From positions 1 to 64,000 of the forward strand of contig JARVLF010000004.1 in NCBI GenBank assembly GCA_030849465.1: a stretch of DNA of 64,000 bases. Reading direction: 5' to 3'. The notes under the pieces were generated by a model. The model did not search any database, was not told where the DNA came from, and saw nothing but the letters and a program-made list of their open reading frames with translations. Origin of the DNA: Moesziomyces globuligerus (lineage: Eukaryota; Basidiomycota; Ustilaginomycetes; Ustilaginales; Ustilaginaceae). Positions 1 to 8,695 of the stretch are shown here, one piece after another. The position numbers and the translations under genes are program-made. How positions within the stretch are numbered: the stretch's first letter is position 1; each line of letters starts with the position of its first letter.

Positions 1-174
1 AACCCTAACCCTAACCCTAACCCTAACCCTAACCCTAACCCTAACCCTAACCCTAACCCTAACCCTAACCCTAACCCTAACCCTAACCCTAACCCTAACC
101 CTAACCCTAACCCTAACCCTAACCCTAACCCTAACCCTAACCCTAACCCTAACCCTAACCCTAACCCTAACCCT
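1..174. repeat. Telomere, 29 perfect AACCCT units
   Basis: The window begins with 29 uninterrupted AACCCT hexamers, the C-rich strand of a TTAGGG telomere, so position 1 is the physical left chromosome end (or the assembled part of it). The tract passes without a gap into a 54-bp subtelomeric repeat. There are no variant hexamers, which suggests recent telomerase synthesis. Confidence 0.99.
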
Positions 175-226
175 ACAACTTTGCTTAAGCAACCCTAATC
201 GATTTATAAAAGGGTCCACCTTGTAA
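173..226 (+). repeat. 54-bp subtelomeric direct repeat, copy 1
   Basis: These 54 bases, starting CTACAACTTTGC and ending CCACCTTGTAA, recur exactly at 640-693. Copy 1 is joined directly to the terminal telomere tract on its left and to an interstitial telomere-like tract on its right. Confidence 0.97.
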
Positions 227-245
227 CCCTAAACCCTAACCCTAG
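227..245. repeat. Interstitial telomeric tract
   Basis: A short CCCTAAACCCTAACCCTAG stretch (about three hexamers, one with an extra A) follows directly after copy 1 of the 54-bp repeat. It looks like the scar of an older chromosome end to which another telomere-capped segment was later joined. Confidence 0.9.
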
Positions 246-639
246 GTCGCCATACCTCCACCCCCAGCTGACCAATCTGCCTGAAACTCTGGACTTAGCA
301 TCTCCAGGCATGCGTGTACAATTTCTATTAAGGTAGCAGAGCATTTGGAGGGGGGTCATTTTTCATGTTTCCAAGGGGGGACCCTTGGTGCCCCGGCCAA
401 AATCTTGGAAAACGCAAAGTCCACCGTCACACCATGAGGACTTGTGCTATTGCTGTGATACTTTCAGGGTGCCTTGAGGGTGCCATAAGCGTCATCTTTC
501 ATTATGGGCGCGTGTCCAAAATTTGACTTTTTTGACGTGTCGACACCGGTCGGGCCAAACTTTGACGGACCGTAACGCGGGAAAATATTAAGCTTCCAGC
601 GTAGGGTCAGATAATGAAATGTACTCAGTTTGACCTGCT
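246..639. other. Telomere-associated sequence, non-coding
   Basis: About 394 bp of single-copy sequence lie between the interstitial telomere tract and the second 54-bp repeat. I see no open frame of interest. There is no sign of the RecQ-helicase genes that often sit next to fungal telomeres. Confidence 0.6.
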
Positions 640-693
640 CTACAACTTTGCTTAAGCAACCCTAATCGATTTATAAAAGGGTCCACCTTGTAA
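640..693 (+). repeat. 54-bp subtelomeric direct repeat, copy 2
   Basis: Exact copy of 173-226. Here the repeat continues into a half palindrome (ACTCGACGAAT, 698-708) and then the first palindrome array instead of into telomere repeats. The identity implies recent duplication or gene conversion. Confidence 0.97.
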
Positions 694-697
694 GCGG

Positions 698-786
698 ACT
701 CGACGAATTTGCAGGATGATTCGGCGAGTCGAGGCGACTCGACGAATTGCAAACTCGATCCGCCGAGTGCGCGTCACTCGGCGGAT
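698..786. repeat. Palindrome array 1
   Basis: Two 29-bp palindromes (719-747 and 758-786) are separated by exactly 10 bp. A half-site (698-708) stands 10 bp before the first one. Each unit is an 11-bp arm, a 7-bp spacer and the reverse-complement arm, with consensus ATTCGNCGAGT-N7-ACTCGNCGAAT. The arms of the second unit match perfectly (ATCCGCCGAGT / ACTCGGCGGAT). Confidence 0.85.
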
Positions 787-951
787 AGGGAAACAGCCCG
801 ATGCGAAGGCCAGGAGGGCAACAACAAGCACACAGCCAGGGGACTCAACGACCAGAAGCTCGCTCAGGCTGGTCGCAGGCAAGCTCAACGGGGACAGGTC
901 ACAGTCTCACACAAGCAAGAAGAGCCAAGACGCTGGGATTATCTCACGTCG

Positions 952-2528
952 CTACATGTCGATGTAAGAGCCGTCGCTGGGGCCCGGAGGGAAGACGGGC
1001 TCGTCAATAGGGTCAGGGGCCCCACCAGACACGGCGACGGACTCGTGCGGCTGACGCTCCGAGTATAGCGAGTGCCAACACTCCGAGAAGCGCAGCATCA
1101 CCCGCAGCAGGGGAAGGCGCAGGCGGGCCGCCTGGATCCGGAATACTCGGCGGGTCGCAACGGTCCAACCGAAGGTCTCGGTCGGGATGGTCATCCGGTC
1201 GTACGACCGAATGGCGCCTGGCCCGGGAGCACCGGCCACCGACAAGTTGGCACGCTCGGCACGTTGGCGCGAGCGACCTGTGGGAGTGCCGTCGCCCGGG
1301 TACTCCATCCCGGGGAAGGCGCGAATGCTCCGCTCGCAGTTGCCAACGTCGGCAAGGTGGCAGTGAGTGCACACCCGCGGAAGGCGACTACGCTCCCCGT
1401 ACGGGTTGGGGAACGCCGAGGGGAAGCAACTGTGAAGGAGAGGAGAAGGTCAGCAACCGCCAAGGCAAGGACACGAGCAGGGCACAATACTTACGGGACT
1501 CCCAGGTCAGCGCACCGGCGGCACTGCCAACTCGGCCAAGGCATGCAGCCCTCGGTCAAGCGCATCATGACGATGCGCTGTAGCCGCTGCTCGGCGTTAG
1601 AGCCCGCCGCGACGAGCCAGTTCCGAGGGTATCGACCCTCGGCCACGCGCACCAACAAGTCGGCAACCTTGTACTGCCCCGCCCATCCGATGATCTCGGC
1701 ATGCGACGGCTCGCGTTGGTCGGGGGGCGGCGGCGACGGGGTGCGAGGCACCTCCCACCGAGGGGGAGGCGTCAGTCGCTGCACATCCCGCTCGAAGACG
1801 GGTGTGGCAGACCGACCGAGGGGCGGGGAAGGCTCAGCGCGGCCGGGAGACGTGGGGACGGCGGCCTCGACGCCGTCGGAAGCAGCCACCGGGGACGAGG
1901 GGACCACGTAGACGGCCCCCCAGCGCTCCAGCTGCTCCCCCAGCAACAACCCAACCGCAGCAGCTCGACGCTCGCGGTTGAGACGCGCCTCCTCGGCCGC
2001 CGCAGCCATGCCCTCCGCGGTCGGGGACGGCGGGGAGTACGACGGCGACCGCGGCTCGGAGGCCAGCGCCGGACTGGCCGGCACGGGGGGCGGCGACCAA
2101 GGGGCGTACACCAGGCTCCGGGGCGGCGACAGCGGGGCGGGGCTGCCCAAAGCCAGGCCGCTGGACAGCGGGGAGCCCAGGAAAAGGGCCTCCAGCGGCG
2201 CACAGCCACTGGAGTCGGGGGCCGAGGCGGATGCAGCTCGCGGCGGCGGCGGGGTGACGGCCGGCACGGGGGCTGACTCCGCGGCCGAAGCAGACGCGCC
2301 GCGCGGGCGCAGGCGCGAAGCGACCTTGCGCCGCTTTGACAGCGTCGACTCGGCCCCGGGGGAGGCCAAGCGGCGAGGGGATGCCGGCCCAACGGGGGCC
2401 GAGGAAGCGGATGGCCCGGCCGAGGAGTCGGCAGGGCGAGGCGGAGGCTGCGAGGCAGAGGCCGCGCGAGCGGCAGCAGCACGGGCGCGAGTCACGCGCG
2501 GAGAGGAGCGCACGTTGGGGGGCGCCAT
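952..2528 (-). CDS. Subtelomeric protein with paired CxxC motifs
   Basis: I do not recognise the family. The model has two exons (2528-1495 and 1429-952), joined by an intron with donor GTAAGTATT, a TTGCTGAC branch-like site and a TCCTTCACAG acceptor; it encodes 503 residues. The first 300 or so are Pro/Ser/Ala/Arg-rich and probably disordered. The C-terminal third is ordered: a segment around HAEIIGWAGQYKVADLLVRV precedes Cx2Cx6C (CRRC...C, spanning the splice junction) and, 18 residues on, Cx2Cx7C (CTHC...C). That spacing suggests zinc or nucleic-acid binding, like a stretched Zn2Cys6 module. The ATG at 2528 was chosen because the upstream frame is palindrome-rich repeat sequence. TGTAACA at about 2603-2609 (minus strand) could be the end of an LTR, so a Gag-like origin is possible, but no pol gene follows. 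Confidence 0.6.
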
Positions 2529-3404
2529 GGTTAAGAAGGGGATGATGGAGGGAGAGACACGAACACGGCCTCGACGGAGCTCGGCTCTTACGAGGGGGGT
2601 AGTGTTACAGGCCTGGATCAGACCCTGATCGACGCAGGCACGTGTGGAGGGCGCAGGCGAAAATCCGTAGCACGGGCTACGAGCGCGCCAAGTCGCGGTC
2701 CGGCGAGTGGAGGCCACTCGACGAATGCCGTCAATAATTCGCCGAGTGAGGCCCACTTGACGGACGGCCTGCGGCGACCCCGGAAAACAACGAGCGGGTC
2801 ATACGATGGAGGTACCCGGCTCGGAGACGAAGGGGAGGAGGAGAGGGGTGCTTGTAGGCCCAGGGGGCAACGAGCACAACGTGCAAAAGGGAGGTATGCA
2901 CAGGAGGAGGCCCGAGCTCGGGGAGGTGGGCGAAACCTCATTGCATCAATGGGATGCTGGCTGGGCCGTCCGAGACGGCACCTTGCCACACGCTGGCCCT
3001 CCTGGTGAGGGCAAGTACTTATAGCTTCGACTCATCGAGTGCGATGGGGCTGCGCCCCATCCACTCTACTTTACTTTACATCACCAGTTGTTATCAGTCG
3101 TCAGTATCACTGTCTTCAACCAGTTCGTCTCACAGTAGCAATCGCAGAGCGTTGCTACTACTTGCGTGTGTGTTGTATCACCGCTCCAGACGTCGTCGAC
3201 ACCTCCATCGATGCTACGGCACCTACACCGTAGGCAGTACCTCCACTGCGGCCCTGGAACCTCCACCAGTGCCTCGACAACTGTCTGAGCATTACGAGCA
3301 CTCGTGCAAAGGCGGAAGTCATTCCCACAACGCCCAAAGGCGTCTGCACCAATCGAGTCGTGCCGCGCTACCTCTGAACGGGGTGCTCACAGTGGTCAGC
3401 CGCT
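2529..3404. other. Subtelomeric spacer and possible LTR remnant
   Basis: Apart from array 2, this stretch shows no convincing gene. On the minus strand TGTAACA ends about 75 bp before the ATG of the cysteine-motif gene, as an LTR 3' end would. No matching second LTR is visible. Frames around 2957-3625 are open but of low quality and show no motif. Confidence 0.35.
2698..2765. repeat. Palindrome array 2
   Basis: Two 29-bp imperfect palindromes (2698-2726, 2737-2765) again separated by exactly 10 bp. Arms: GTCCGGCGAGT / ACTCGACGAAT and ATTCGCCGAGT / ACTTGACGGAC, each with a 7-bp spacer. The array sits just upstream of the cysteine-motif gene. Confidence 0.85.
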
Positions 3405-3511
3405 ATCCGTTGAGTTGCGTCGACTCGCCAAATAACTCAGGCGATTCGTCGAGTCCACGCCACTCGCCGAACGAGTCAAATAATTCGCCGAGTCCACGTC
3501 ACTCGCCGAAT
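3405..3511. repeat. Palindrome array 3
   Basis: Three 29-bp palindromes (3405-3433, 3444-3472, 3483-3511) at a strict 39-bp period. Arms range from ATCCGTTGAGT / ACTCGCCAAAT to ATTCGCCGAGT / ACTCGCCGAAT. The array ends about 30 bp before recognisable oxidoreductase coding sequence begins, so it marks the join between subtelomeric repeat and chromosome core. Confidence 0.85.
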
Positions 3512-3542
3512 AAGGATTTCGGGCACGCGACCCCTGACAATC

Positions 3543-3995
3543 GGCTCCTACGCTCACGACCCCACCGCCGTCGCCCAGTCTCACCTCACCAATTCTGCAT
3601 ACGGCGACTGGCACGCCGCCTTTGAGCCTGTGCTCGACGACGCACTGGCTTTGCTGCCAGAAGACACAGCGCGAGCCTTCTCGGTCAGCCCGCGCCAGGT
3701 AGGCGAGGAGCGAGTGTTTAATGGCATCTTTAGCGTCACGCCCGACGGAATGCCCTTGGTGGGTAAGGTCCACGAGGGCGTCTATGTTGCTGCCGCGGTC
3801 TGGGTCACGCACGCCGCCAGATCGGCACAGTTGCTGGCCGACATCATGACCGGCGAGCTCAAGGATGAGGACCGGTCGCTCGCCGAGCAACTCAGCCCGC
3901 TCCGCTTCACGGGCAAGGACGTCGGCGAGCTCGAGCAAAAGGCCCTCGGCACCTACAACGACATCTACAACAAGAACGCCGACACATCGCAATGA
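3543..3995 (+). pseudogene. C-terminal remnant of a DAO-type FAD oxidoreductase
   Basis: The plus frame through about 3543-3995 reads as the last ~150 residues of an FAD-dependent oxidoreductase of the DAO/sarcosine-dehydrogenase type. The typical FNGIFSVTPDGMPLVG segment near the FAD site is followed by GVYVAAAVWVTHAARSA and TGEL. In full-length members about 300 residues with the N-terminal GxGxxG dinucleotide fold precede this; here palindrome array 3 replaces them. No start codon fits, so this is probably a gene beheaded by subtelomeric rearrangement. Its stop lies 75 bp from the convergent transaldolase-family gene. Confidence 0.7.
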
Positions 3996-4070
3996 ACCGT
4001 AAACATATGCATTGGAAGTCCTTCTATCGAGCGCACAGCGATGGGGCATGCTAATCGAGCCCTAGAGGCC

Positions 4071-5277
4071 TCATGCGGAAGCCGCCTTGACCTTGGCGAT
4101 GGCAGCGACGATGAGCTCTTGCGCCTTGAGCTCTGCATTCTGGAAGACGGCGACGGCGTCGGTGATCCTCCTGTTGGTCTCGGGATCCTCCTTGATGGCG
4201 CGCTCGAGTTCCTGGGCGTTGTTGGCCAGGTAGTCGAGCGAAGCGTCGAAGGTCTGGGGCTTGCCATCGGCGCGCAGCGGGTCGACGCGGAGAAGCGGCA
4301 GTGTTGTGGCGGGGAGCTCGAGCGCGTACGTCTTGCTGGGGCGGTAGGCATCGGCTGCGATGGCGGGCGCCTGGAGCGTGCACATCTCGGCGAGCGTGGG
4401 TGCGAGGACGGTGGCCTGCTGAGCGCCGAGCGCCGGCATGGCCAGCACCTCGTTGAAGGCGATGAAGCTCGCCGACTTGATCACGGGCGGCTGCGCGCAC
4501 TTGCCTGCCAGCACCAGCTCGCGGTAGGCCTGGTAGATGTGTGCCACGCGCGCCGACATGGGATGCTGCTTCTCGGGCAGATCGTAGACGAGGCGCTCCG
4601 CAGGCGGCGTGAAGTGCGCCAGGATCTCGTTGTAGTAGGGCGAGATGTAGAGGCAGCCGGCCTGAGCAGCTGCGAGCGCCTGGGGAACCGAGAAGAGACC
4701 GGTGCCGAGCGTGCTGATGCCGTGCTCCTTCTCGAGGATGCGTGCGGCGAGCATGCCCGGGCCGGTGGTGAGGATCTTGATGCAGAAGCGGTCGCGCGAG
4801 ATGCCGACGGCGGCAAACTCGCGTGCGTACGCGAGCGCGTGAGCGACGATGGCATCCGCGTTGTAGGCGTGTGCGGGAGAGGCCTGGAGCAGCGCGCGGC
4901 CGGCGATGTTGGGCAGGTTGAGCGCACACAGACGCACGCTCTGAAAGAGACGAGACACGAGAAGCAAGCGAGCATGGCGCGCGATGTCAGCGAACCGTCG
5001 GCGGTTGCGGAGCGCAAGACGAGGCAAGGGTACTCACGATGCGATCGAGGATGGTGAGCCAGTCAGCGTCCGGGCTCTCGCGGATGACCTGCTCGAGGAC
5101 GAGCTGGTTGGGCTCGAGCGCGAGTGCGTCGGCGACGATGAACTGGTTCGAGGTCATGTCGTTGGGCTGCACGCCGAGCGCCTTGAGCTGCTGGGTGAGC
5201 GCCACGTCGAGCGTGTCGACGTCGATCTCGATCTGCTGCGCCGCGTTGACGATGAGGGGGACGGTAGAGGCGGTCAT
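4071..5277 (-). CDS. Transaldolase-family protein
   Basis: Two exons (5277-5038 and 4940-4071) give 369 residues; the intron has donor GTGAGT and acceptor CTTTCAG in phase 0. The protein fits the transaldolase/class I aldolase fold: the segment FCIKILTTGPGM carries the lysine expected to form the Schiff base, followed by GISTLGTGLFSVPQA and GCLYISPYYNE, which match the NLTLLFS and ISPFVGR strands of transaldolase. Transaldolases move a dihydroxyacetone unit between sugar phosphates in the cytosolic pentose phosphate pathway. The divergence from the canonical enzyme suggests a paralogue with altered substrate use. A TATA-like CCATATAAG lies about 65 bp upstream of the ATG. It is divergent from the isomerase gene at 5787. 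Confidence 0.85.
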
Positions 5278-5786
5278 TGTTGCAGAGGATTGGTGTGGTG
5301 TGTTGCGGAGAACGGTGCCTCGGGGATGGAAGGACGAAAATGCTTATATGGAGAAACGGCACCACTCAGGGTCGAGCGACGCCTCGTACCCCGTACGCGG
5401 GCGCGAACGACTTTGCAGCAGCGGCTGGCGCTGCTTGGCGTGGGGGCGGGGCGGGTACTGCATTCCGCTTTGTGCGTCTGTGTGTGGGTGTTTGTGTGAG
5501 TTTGTGTGTGGGTGAGCGGGCAACTTTGCTCGGCAAATTCGAGGCCGAGCGCTCCAGCCACCGGCGATGTTTTTCGTCGGCCAAATATGGTTGCCGGCCA
5601 CCGAAGGCGCGTCGGCGGCGATCTTTGTCCGAGGCGACTCGAGACATTGACCGCCGAGACCGAGCAAAGTGGACGAGGCTCTATGCGGGGCAGCCGTCCG
5701 CCGCCTTAAAAGAGCTGGGAGTCTTTCCAAGGGGGGTTTGGTCCAGGTCATCTTCCCCGAAAGCCAAGCCCGACCTTCAGAGCGCA
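5278..5786. promoter_or_regulatory. Divergent promoter, transaldolase and isomerase
   Basis: This 509-bp interval separates the start codons of two divergently transcribed sugar-phosphate genes, so shared control is possible. A TATA-like sequence (minus strand, near 5341-5350) serves the left gene. A GT-rich run (about 5475-5515) has no clear function. Confidence 0.5.
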
Positions 5787-6854
5787 ATGGCGGGCTCCTC
5801 GTACGAAGTACAACCGGTGGCCACACCGGCACGAAAGGCGGTCGGACCGATCGTCTTGCCGTCGCATCAGCTGCCCGAGCGCTTTTACAAAGGAGGCCCT
5901 CGGATCGCCTCGTTCCGCGGTGAGGCATCACGAACCAATCGAGAGCCGGAAGACTGGGTGGCGTCGACGACATGCTGTGCGGGGCACGACACGCTGGGGC
6001 TCACACGCCTCCCAACGACCGATACGCTGCTCGTGGACGAGATCCGTAGCGACCCAGCCGCGTGGCTGGGTGAGCAGCACGTGGCCAAGTACGGTGCCGA
6101 CACCAAGCTGCTGATCAAGCTGCTGGATGCTGGGCAGCGGCTGCCGATCCATGCGCACCCTCACGTCGACTGGGCGCGCGTGCACGTCAAGCGCAACCAC
6201 GGCAAGGCGGAGGCGTGGCACATCCTGGCTCCCGGCCGCGTCTACCTGGGCCTGCGCGAGGACGTCCCCGAGGCGAGGATGCTCGAGCTGGTGGACGAGC
6301 AGGAGATCGAGACGATGCTGGCGCTCATGCACGAGGTCGAAGTCCAGACGGGCGATACGGTGTACGTTCCGCCAGGCATGCTGCACGCCATCGGCTCTGG
6401 CATCCTGCTGGTGGAAGTGCAGGAGCCCGAGGACCTCTCGATCCTGCTCGAATGGCGCGACTTTGAGCTCGACGGACGTGCTGATGGCCACCTCGGTCTC
6501 GGCTTCGACAAGGCAATCACCGCCGTGACATTGCATGGCCTTACGGAAGAGCAAGTATCCACATTGGTCGTGCGTTCCGAAGGCCGCGCTTCGAGCAATC
6601 TACTTCCGGACGCAGCGCTCGAGTACTTCCGCATGGACAAGATCGAGCGCGACACCACGGTCGAGCCGTGCTTCCAGCTGGCAGTGGTCCTTCAGGGGCA
6701 GGTCGAGGCAGTTTGCGATCAGGGCGGTCCATCCACCATGCTGCGCGCCGGGAGCACAACGCTCTTCAAACACAGCGACGGAGCGGTCGCCTTCAAGATG
6801 AACAGCGACACCGAGAGCGCGGCGCTCGTATTGATCCGCCCTCCCACTCCGTAG
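5787..6854 (+). CDS. Mannose-6-phosphate isomerase, bacterial-type class I
   Basis: A single-exon 355-residue protein. Class I phosphomannose isomerases interconvert mannose-6-P and fructose-6-P with a cupin-bound zinc. The zinc-ligand region is visible as LPIHAHPHVDWARVH followed by NHGKAEAWHIL (His, His and Glu ligands), and the last ligand as VPPGMLHAIGSGILLVEVQEP. Length and motif layout resemble the short bacterial ManA form, not the ~430-residue eukaryotic enzyme, which hints at horizontal origin; the lack of introns agrees but does not prove it. The frame is open upstream to 5277, but the ATG at 5787 gives the natural N-terminus. The product could feed mannose into glycolysis or supply GDP-mannose. 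Confidence 0.85.
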   Translation: MAGSSYEVQPVATPARKAVGPIVLPSHQLPERFYKGGPRIASFRGEASRTNREPEDWVASTTCCAGHDTLGLTRLPTTDTLLVDEIRSDPAAWLGEQHVAKYGADTKLLIKLLDAGQRLPIHAHPHVDWARVHVKRNHGKAEAWHILAPGRVYLGLREDVPEARMLELVDEQEIETMLALMHEVEVQTGDTVYVPPGMLHAIGSGILLVEVQEPEDLSILLEWRDFELDGRADGHLGLGFDKAITAVTLHGLTEEQVSTLVVRSEGRASSNLLPDAALEYFRMDKIERDTTVEPCFQLAVVLQGQVEAVCDQGGPSTMLRAGSTTLFKHSDGAVAFKMNSDTESAALVLIRPPTP

Positions 6855-7261
6855 ACCCGATGTGACAGCACGCAGCCAGAGGCCAATCAATGCATACCTA
6901 TGACGATCAAGCCGACCGTACTGCGAACTTGCGGATGGAGTCTGAGGATAGGAGGGCGGCAGGATGGGAGGACGGACCAAAGAGTGAGGACGGGGGATTG
7001 CAAAGCTGGATCATGTTAGGTTTGCCTCGAGGGATTTTCGATCGAGATGTTAGGCTGACTTTGGTAGATCCTTTGTTAGACCGCCCTTGGCTGCGGGGCT
7101 CGGCCAAGGCCGGCTAAGAAGAGCTGGTTGATTGCCGAAGACCGGCGATCAACAGTGCGGGGCAGTTGTTCTTTGTACGATGACAGCGGCCCCATCAACC
7201 CCACACTGCCATCCACATCGCCGATAGCATTGACCGTTACCGCGGTGGACAGCGTCTAGCC
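6855..7261. other. Intergenic, no gene seen
   Basis: 407 bp between the isomerase stop and the hydrolase start, on the same strand. It presumably holds a 3' UTR and the promoter of the hydrolase. I see no repeat or conserved frame. Confidence 0.5.
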
Positions 7262-8202
7262 ATGCAGGGTCAAGAGGCAGAACTGCTCATTCCGTCCGCG
7301 CAGCCCGGCGTCGACATTGTCGGCATCTTGCAGCGCAAACACGCAGAGCCATCCTCACGCTCGCCACGCCGCCTCGCCATCATCGTCCACGGCCTCCTGG
7401 CGCACAAGAACCAGTGCTACCACCGAGCGCTTGCCGACTCGCTCCCCATCGACTCGTATCGCTTCGACTTCCGCGGCAATGGCGATTCCAAGGGCGACTG
7501 GACTCTGGGCAGCCTCGACAACGAAGTCCTCGACCTCGCCACCGTCGTACGCCACCTTCATCATCAACACGGCTACTCGATCGATCTCATCGTCGCACAC
7601 TCACGCGGATGCATGGTCTCCTGGATGTATCTCTCCCGAGGCGAAGATGTTTTGCGCTCGGATACGGGCAACCCCTTCATTCCGAACCTCACAGTCGTCT
7701 CGGGCAGATGGTTCATGGACGGCGTCTTGGAAACCTATGCTCGCTTCCAAGAGGGATTTCGAAAGGATGGCCACTACCGATGGAAGATCACCAGCGCGGG
7801 CAAGAAGCGAGAGTACCTGGTCTACCCCAAAGATTTCGAGGACATGGCGGCAATGAAGGAGCCCCGAGACTACGTGGCTCGCTTGTCCACCAACACGCAA
7901 GTGTAAGTCGCCCGCTCCGGCTTCATCAACCTGGCGCGGCTGCGCTAACCTTCTTTTCTGCTCTTGAAAGACTCATTCTCCACGGCACGTCGGACAGGAT
8001 CGTGCCAGAGCGAGATGCACACACCTACCTCTCTGCACTTGAGTCGAACTGCTCGCGCACCTCCGGGTCCCACCAGCTTCATCTGATCCAGGGTGCGGAT
8101 CACATGTATAGAGGAGCCATGCAGCCCGTCGTCGAGCGCACATGCAGCTGGTATGCTCAAAGACAGCGCGATGCATCCGCAGCGTCCACCGCGAGGCTCT
8201 AA
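7262..8202 (+). CDS. Alpha/beta hydrolase (serine esterase-like)
   Basis: Two exons (7262-7902 and 7971-8202) give 290 residues; donor GTAAGTCG, acceptor TTGAAAG. The fold is clear: IIVHGLLAHKN (oxyanion strand), YRFDFRGNGDS, the nucleophile elbow IVAHSRGC (Ser in H-S-R-G), the acid in LHGTSDRIVP and the catalytic His in QGADHMY. It resembles small cytosolic esterases or acylglycerol lipase-like hydrolases with the HGxxxxK...RGxGxS pattern. No signal peptide is seen. The substrate cannot be told from sequence. The last two catalytic residues lie in exon 2, so splicing is required for activity. Confidence 0.85.
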
Positions 8203-8401
8203 GCTTGGCTCAAATGGAACAGCACCGTCCCCACCACCGCGCGTGTACATGTCTTTCTCCGACCCTCTGCATCCAGCGCCTGAGCAGAATCGATATAAGT
8301 GACGGTGGCAACCAAGCTCCTCTTCTCGACTCTATGTTCCGTACGCTTCTCGTTCCAACGCTATCCTCATCGTTCCATTCGACTTGAACAGACGCACGAC
8401 C

Positions 8402-8695
8402 ATGCCGCGCAACACGTTTGCCGCCTGCTTGCTCTTTGTGCGCATATGCCAGCTCAAGATCGCCGGCAAGAACATCAGCGATCTCGTCGATCACATCCAG
8501 TTCCTCTCGCTCGAGTACCAGAACGCGGCCGGCTGTCGTGTCGACGACGGCGCACTCATGGCCATCCTCATCAACCAGGCCATGCCCATCCCCGAGTACC
8601 ACCTCGTCATCAAGCAGCTCGCCGAGACAGGCCGACTGACCGACTACTACACCCTCGCCTCTTCGCTCCAGGACCGCTGGAAGCAGATCCGCTGA
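8402..8695 (+). CDS. Small Gag/UBN2-like protein
   Basis: A 97-residue frame starting at ATG 8402. The order of elements, ISDLVDHIQFLSLEYQNAAG, then DDGALMAILINQAMP, then IPEYHLVIKQLAETGRLTDY, resembles the Gag (UBN2) domain of Ty1/copia retrotransposons, where a helix pair is followed by an 'ILL..LP..Y' segment. There is no zinc knuckle, protease or integrase nearby. It could be a truncated retrotransposon relic or a domesticated Gag-derived gene; the intact frame and clean ATG favour neither decisively. Confidence 0.5.
   Translation: MPRNTFAACLLFVRICQLKIAGKNISDLVDHIQFLSLEYQNAAGCRVDDGALMAILINQAMPIPEYHLVIKQLAETGRLTDYYTLASSLQDRWKQIR

Noticed and set aside
1072..1911. 279-codon plus-strand frame near the telomere
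   Set aside because: It overlaps the spliced cysteine-motif gene on minus and has no motif.
1..3500. Telomere-linked RecQ helicase gene
   Set aside because: I looked for helicase motifs (DExH, QxxGRxGR) in all frames and saw none.
698..3511. CRISPR-like look of the 39-bp periodic arrays
   Set aside because: The repeated part is a palindrome with only two or three units per array and 10-bp gaps; this is a eukaryotic chromosome end with no cas genes.
4041..5057. 338-codon plus-strand frame over the transaldolase-family gene
   Set aside because: Antisense shadow; the minus strand has introns in phase and family motifs.
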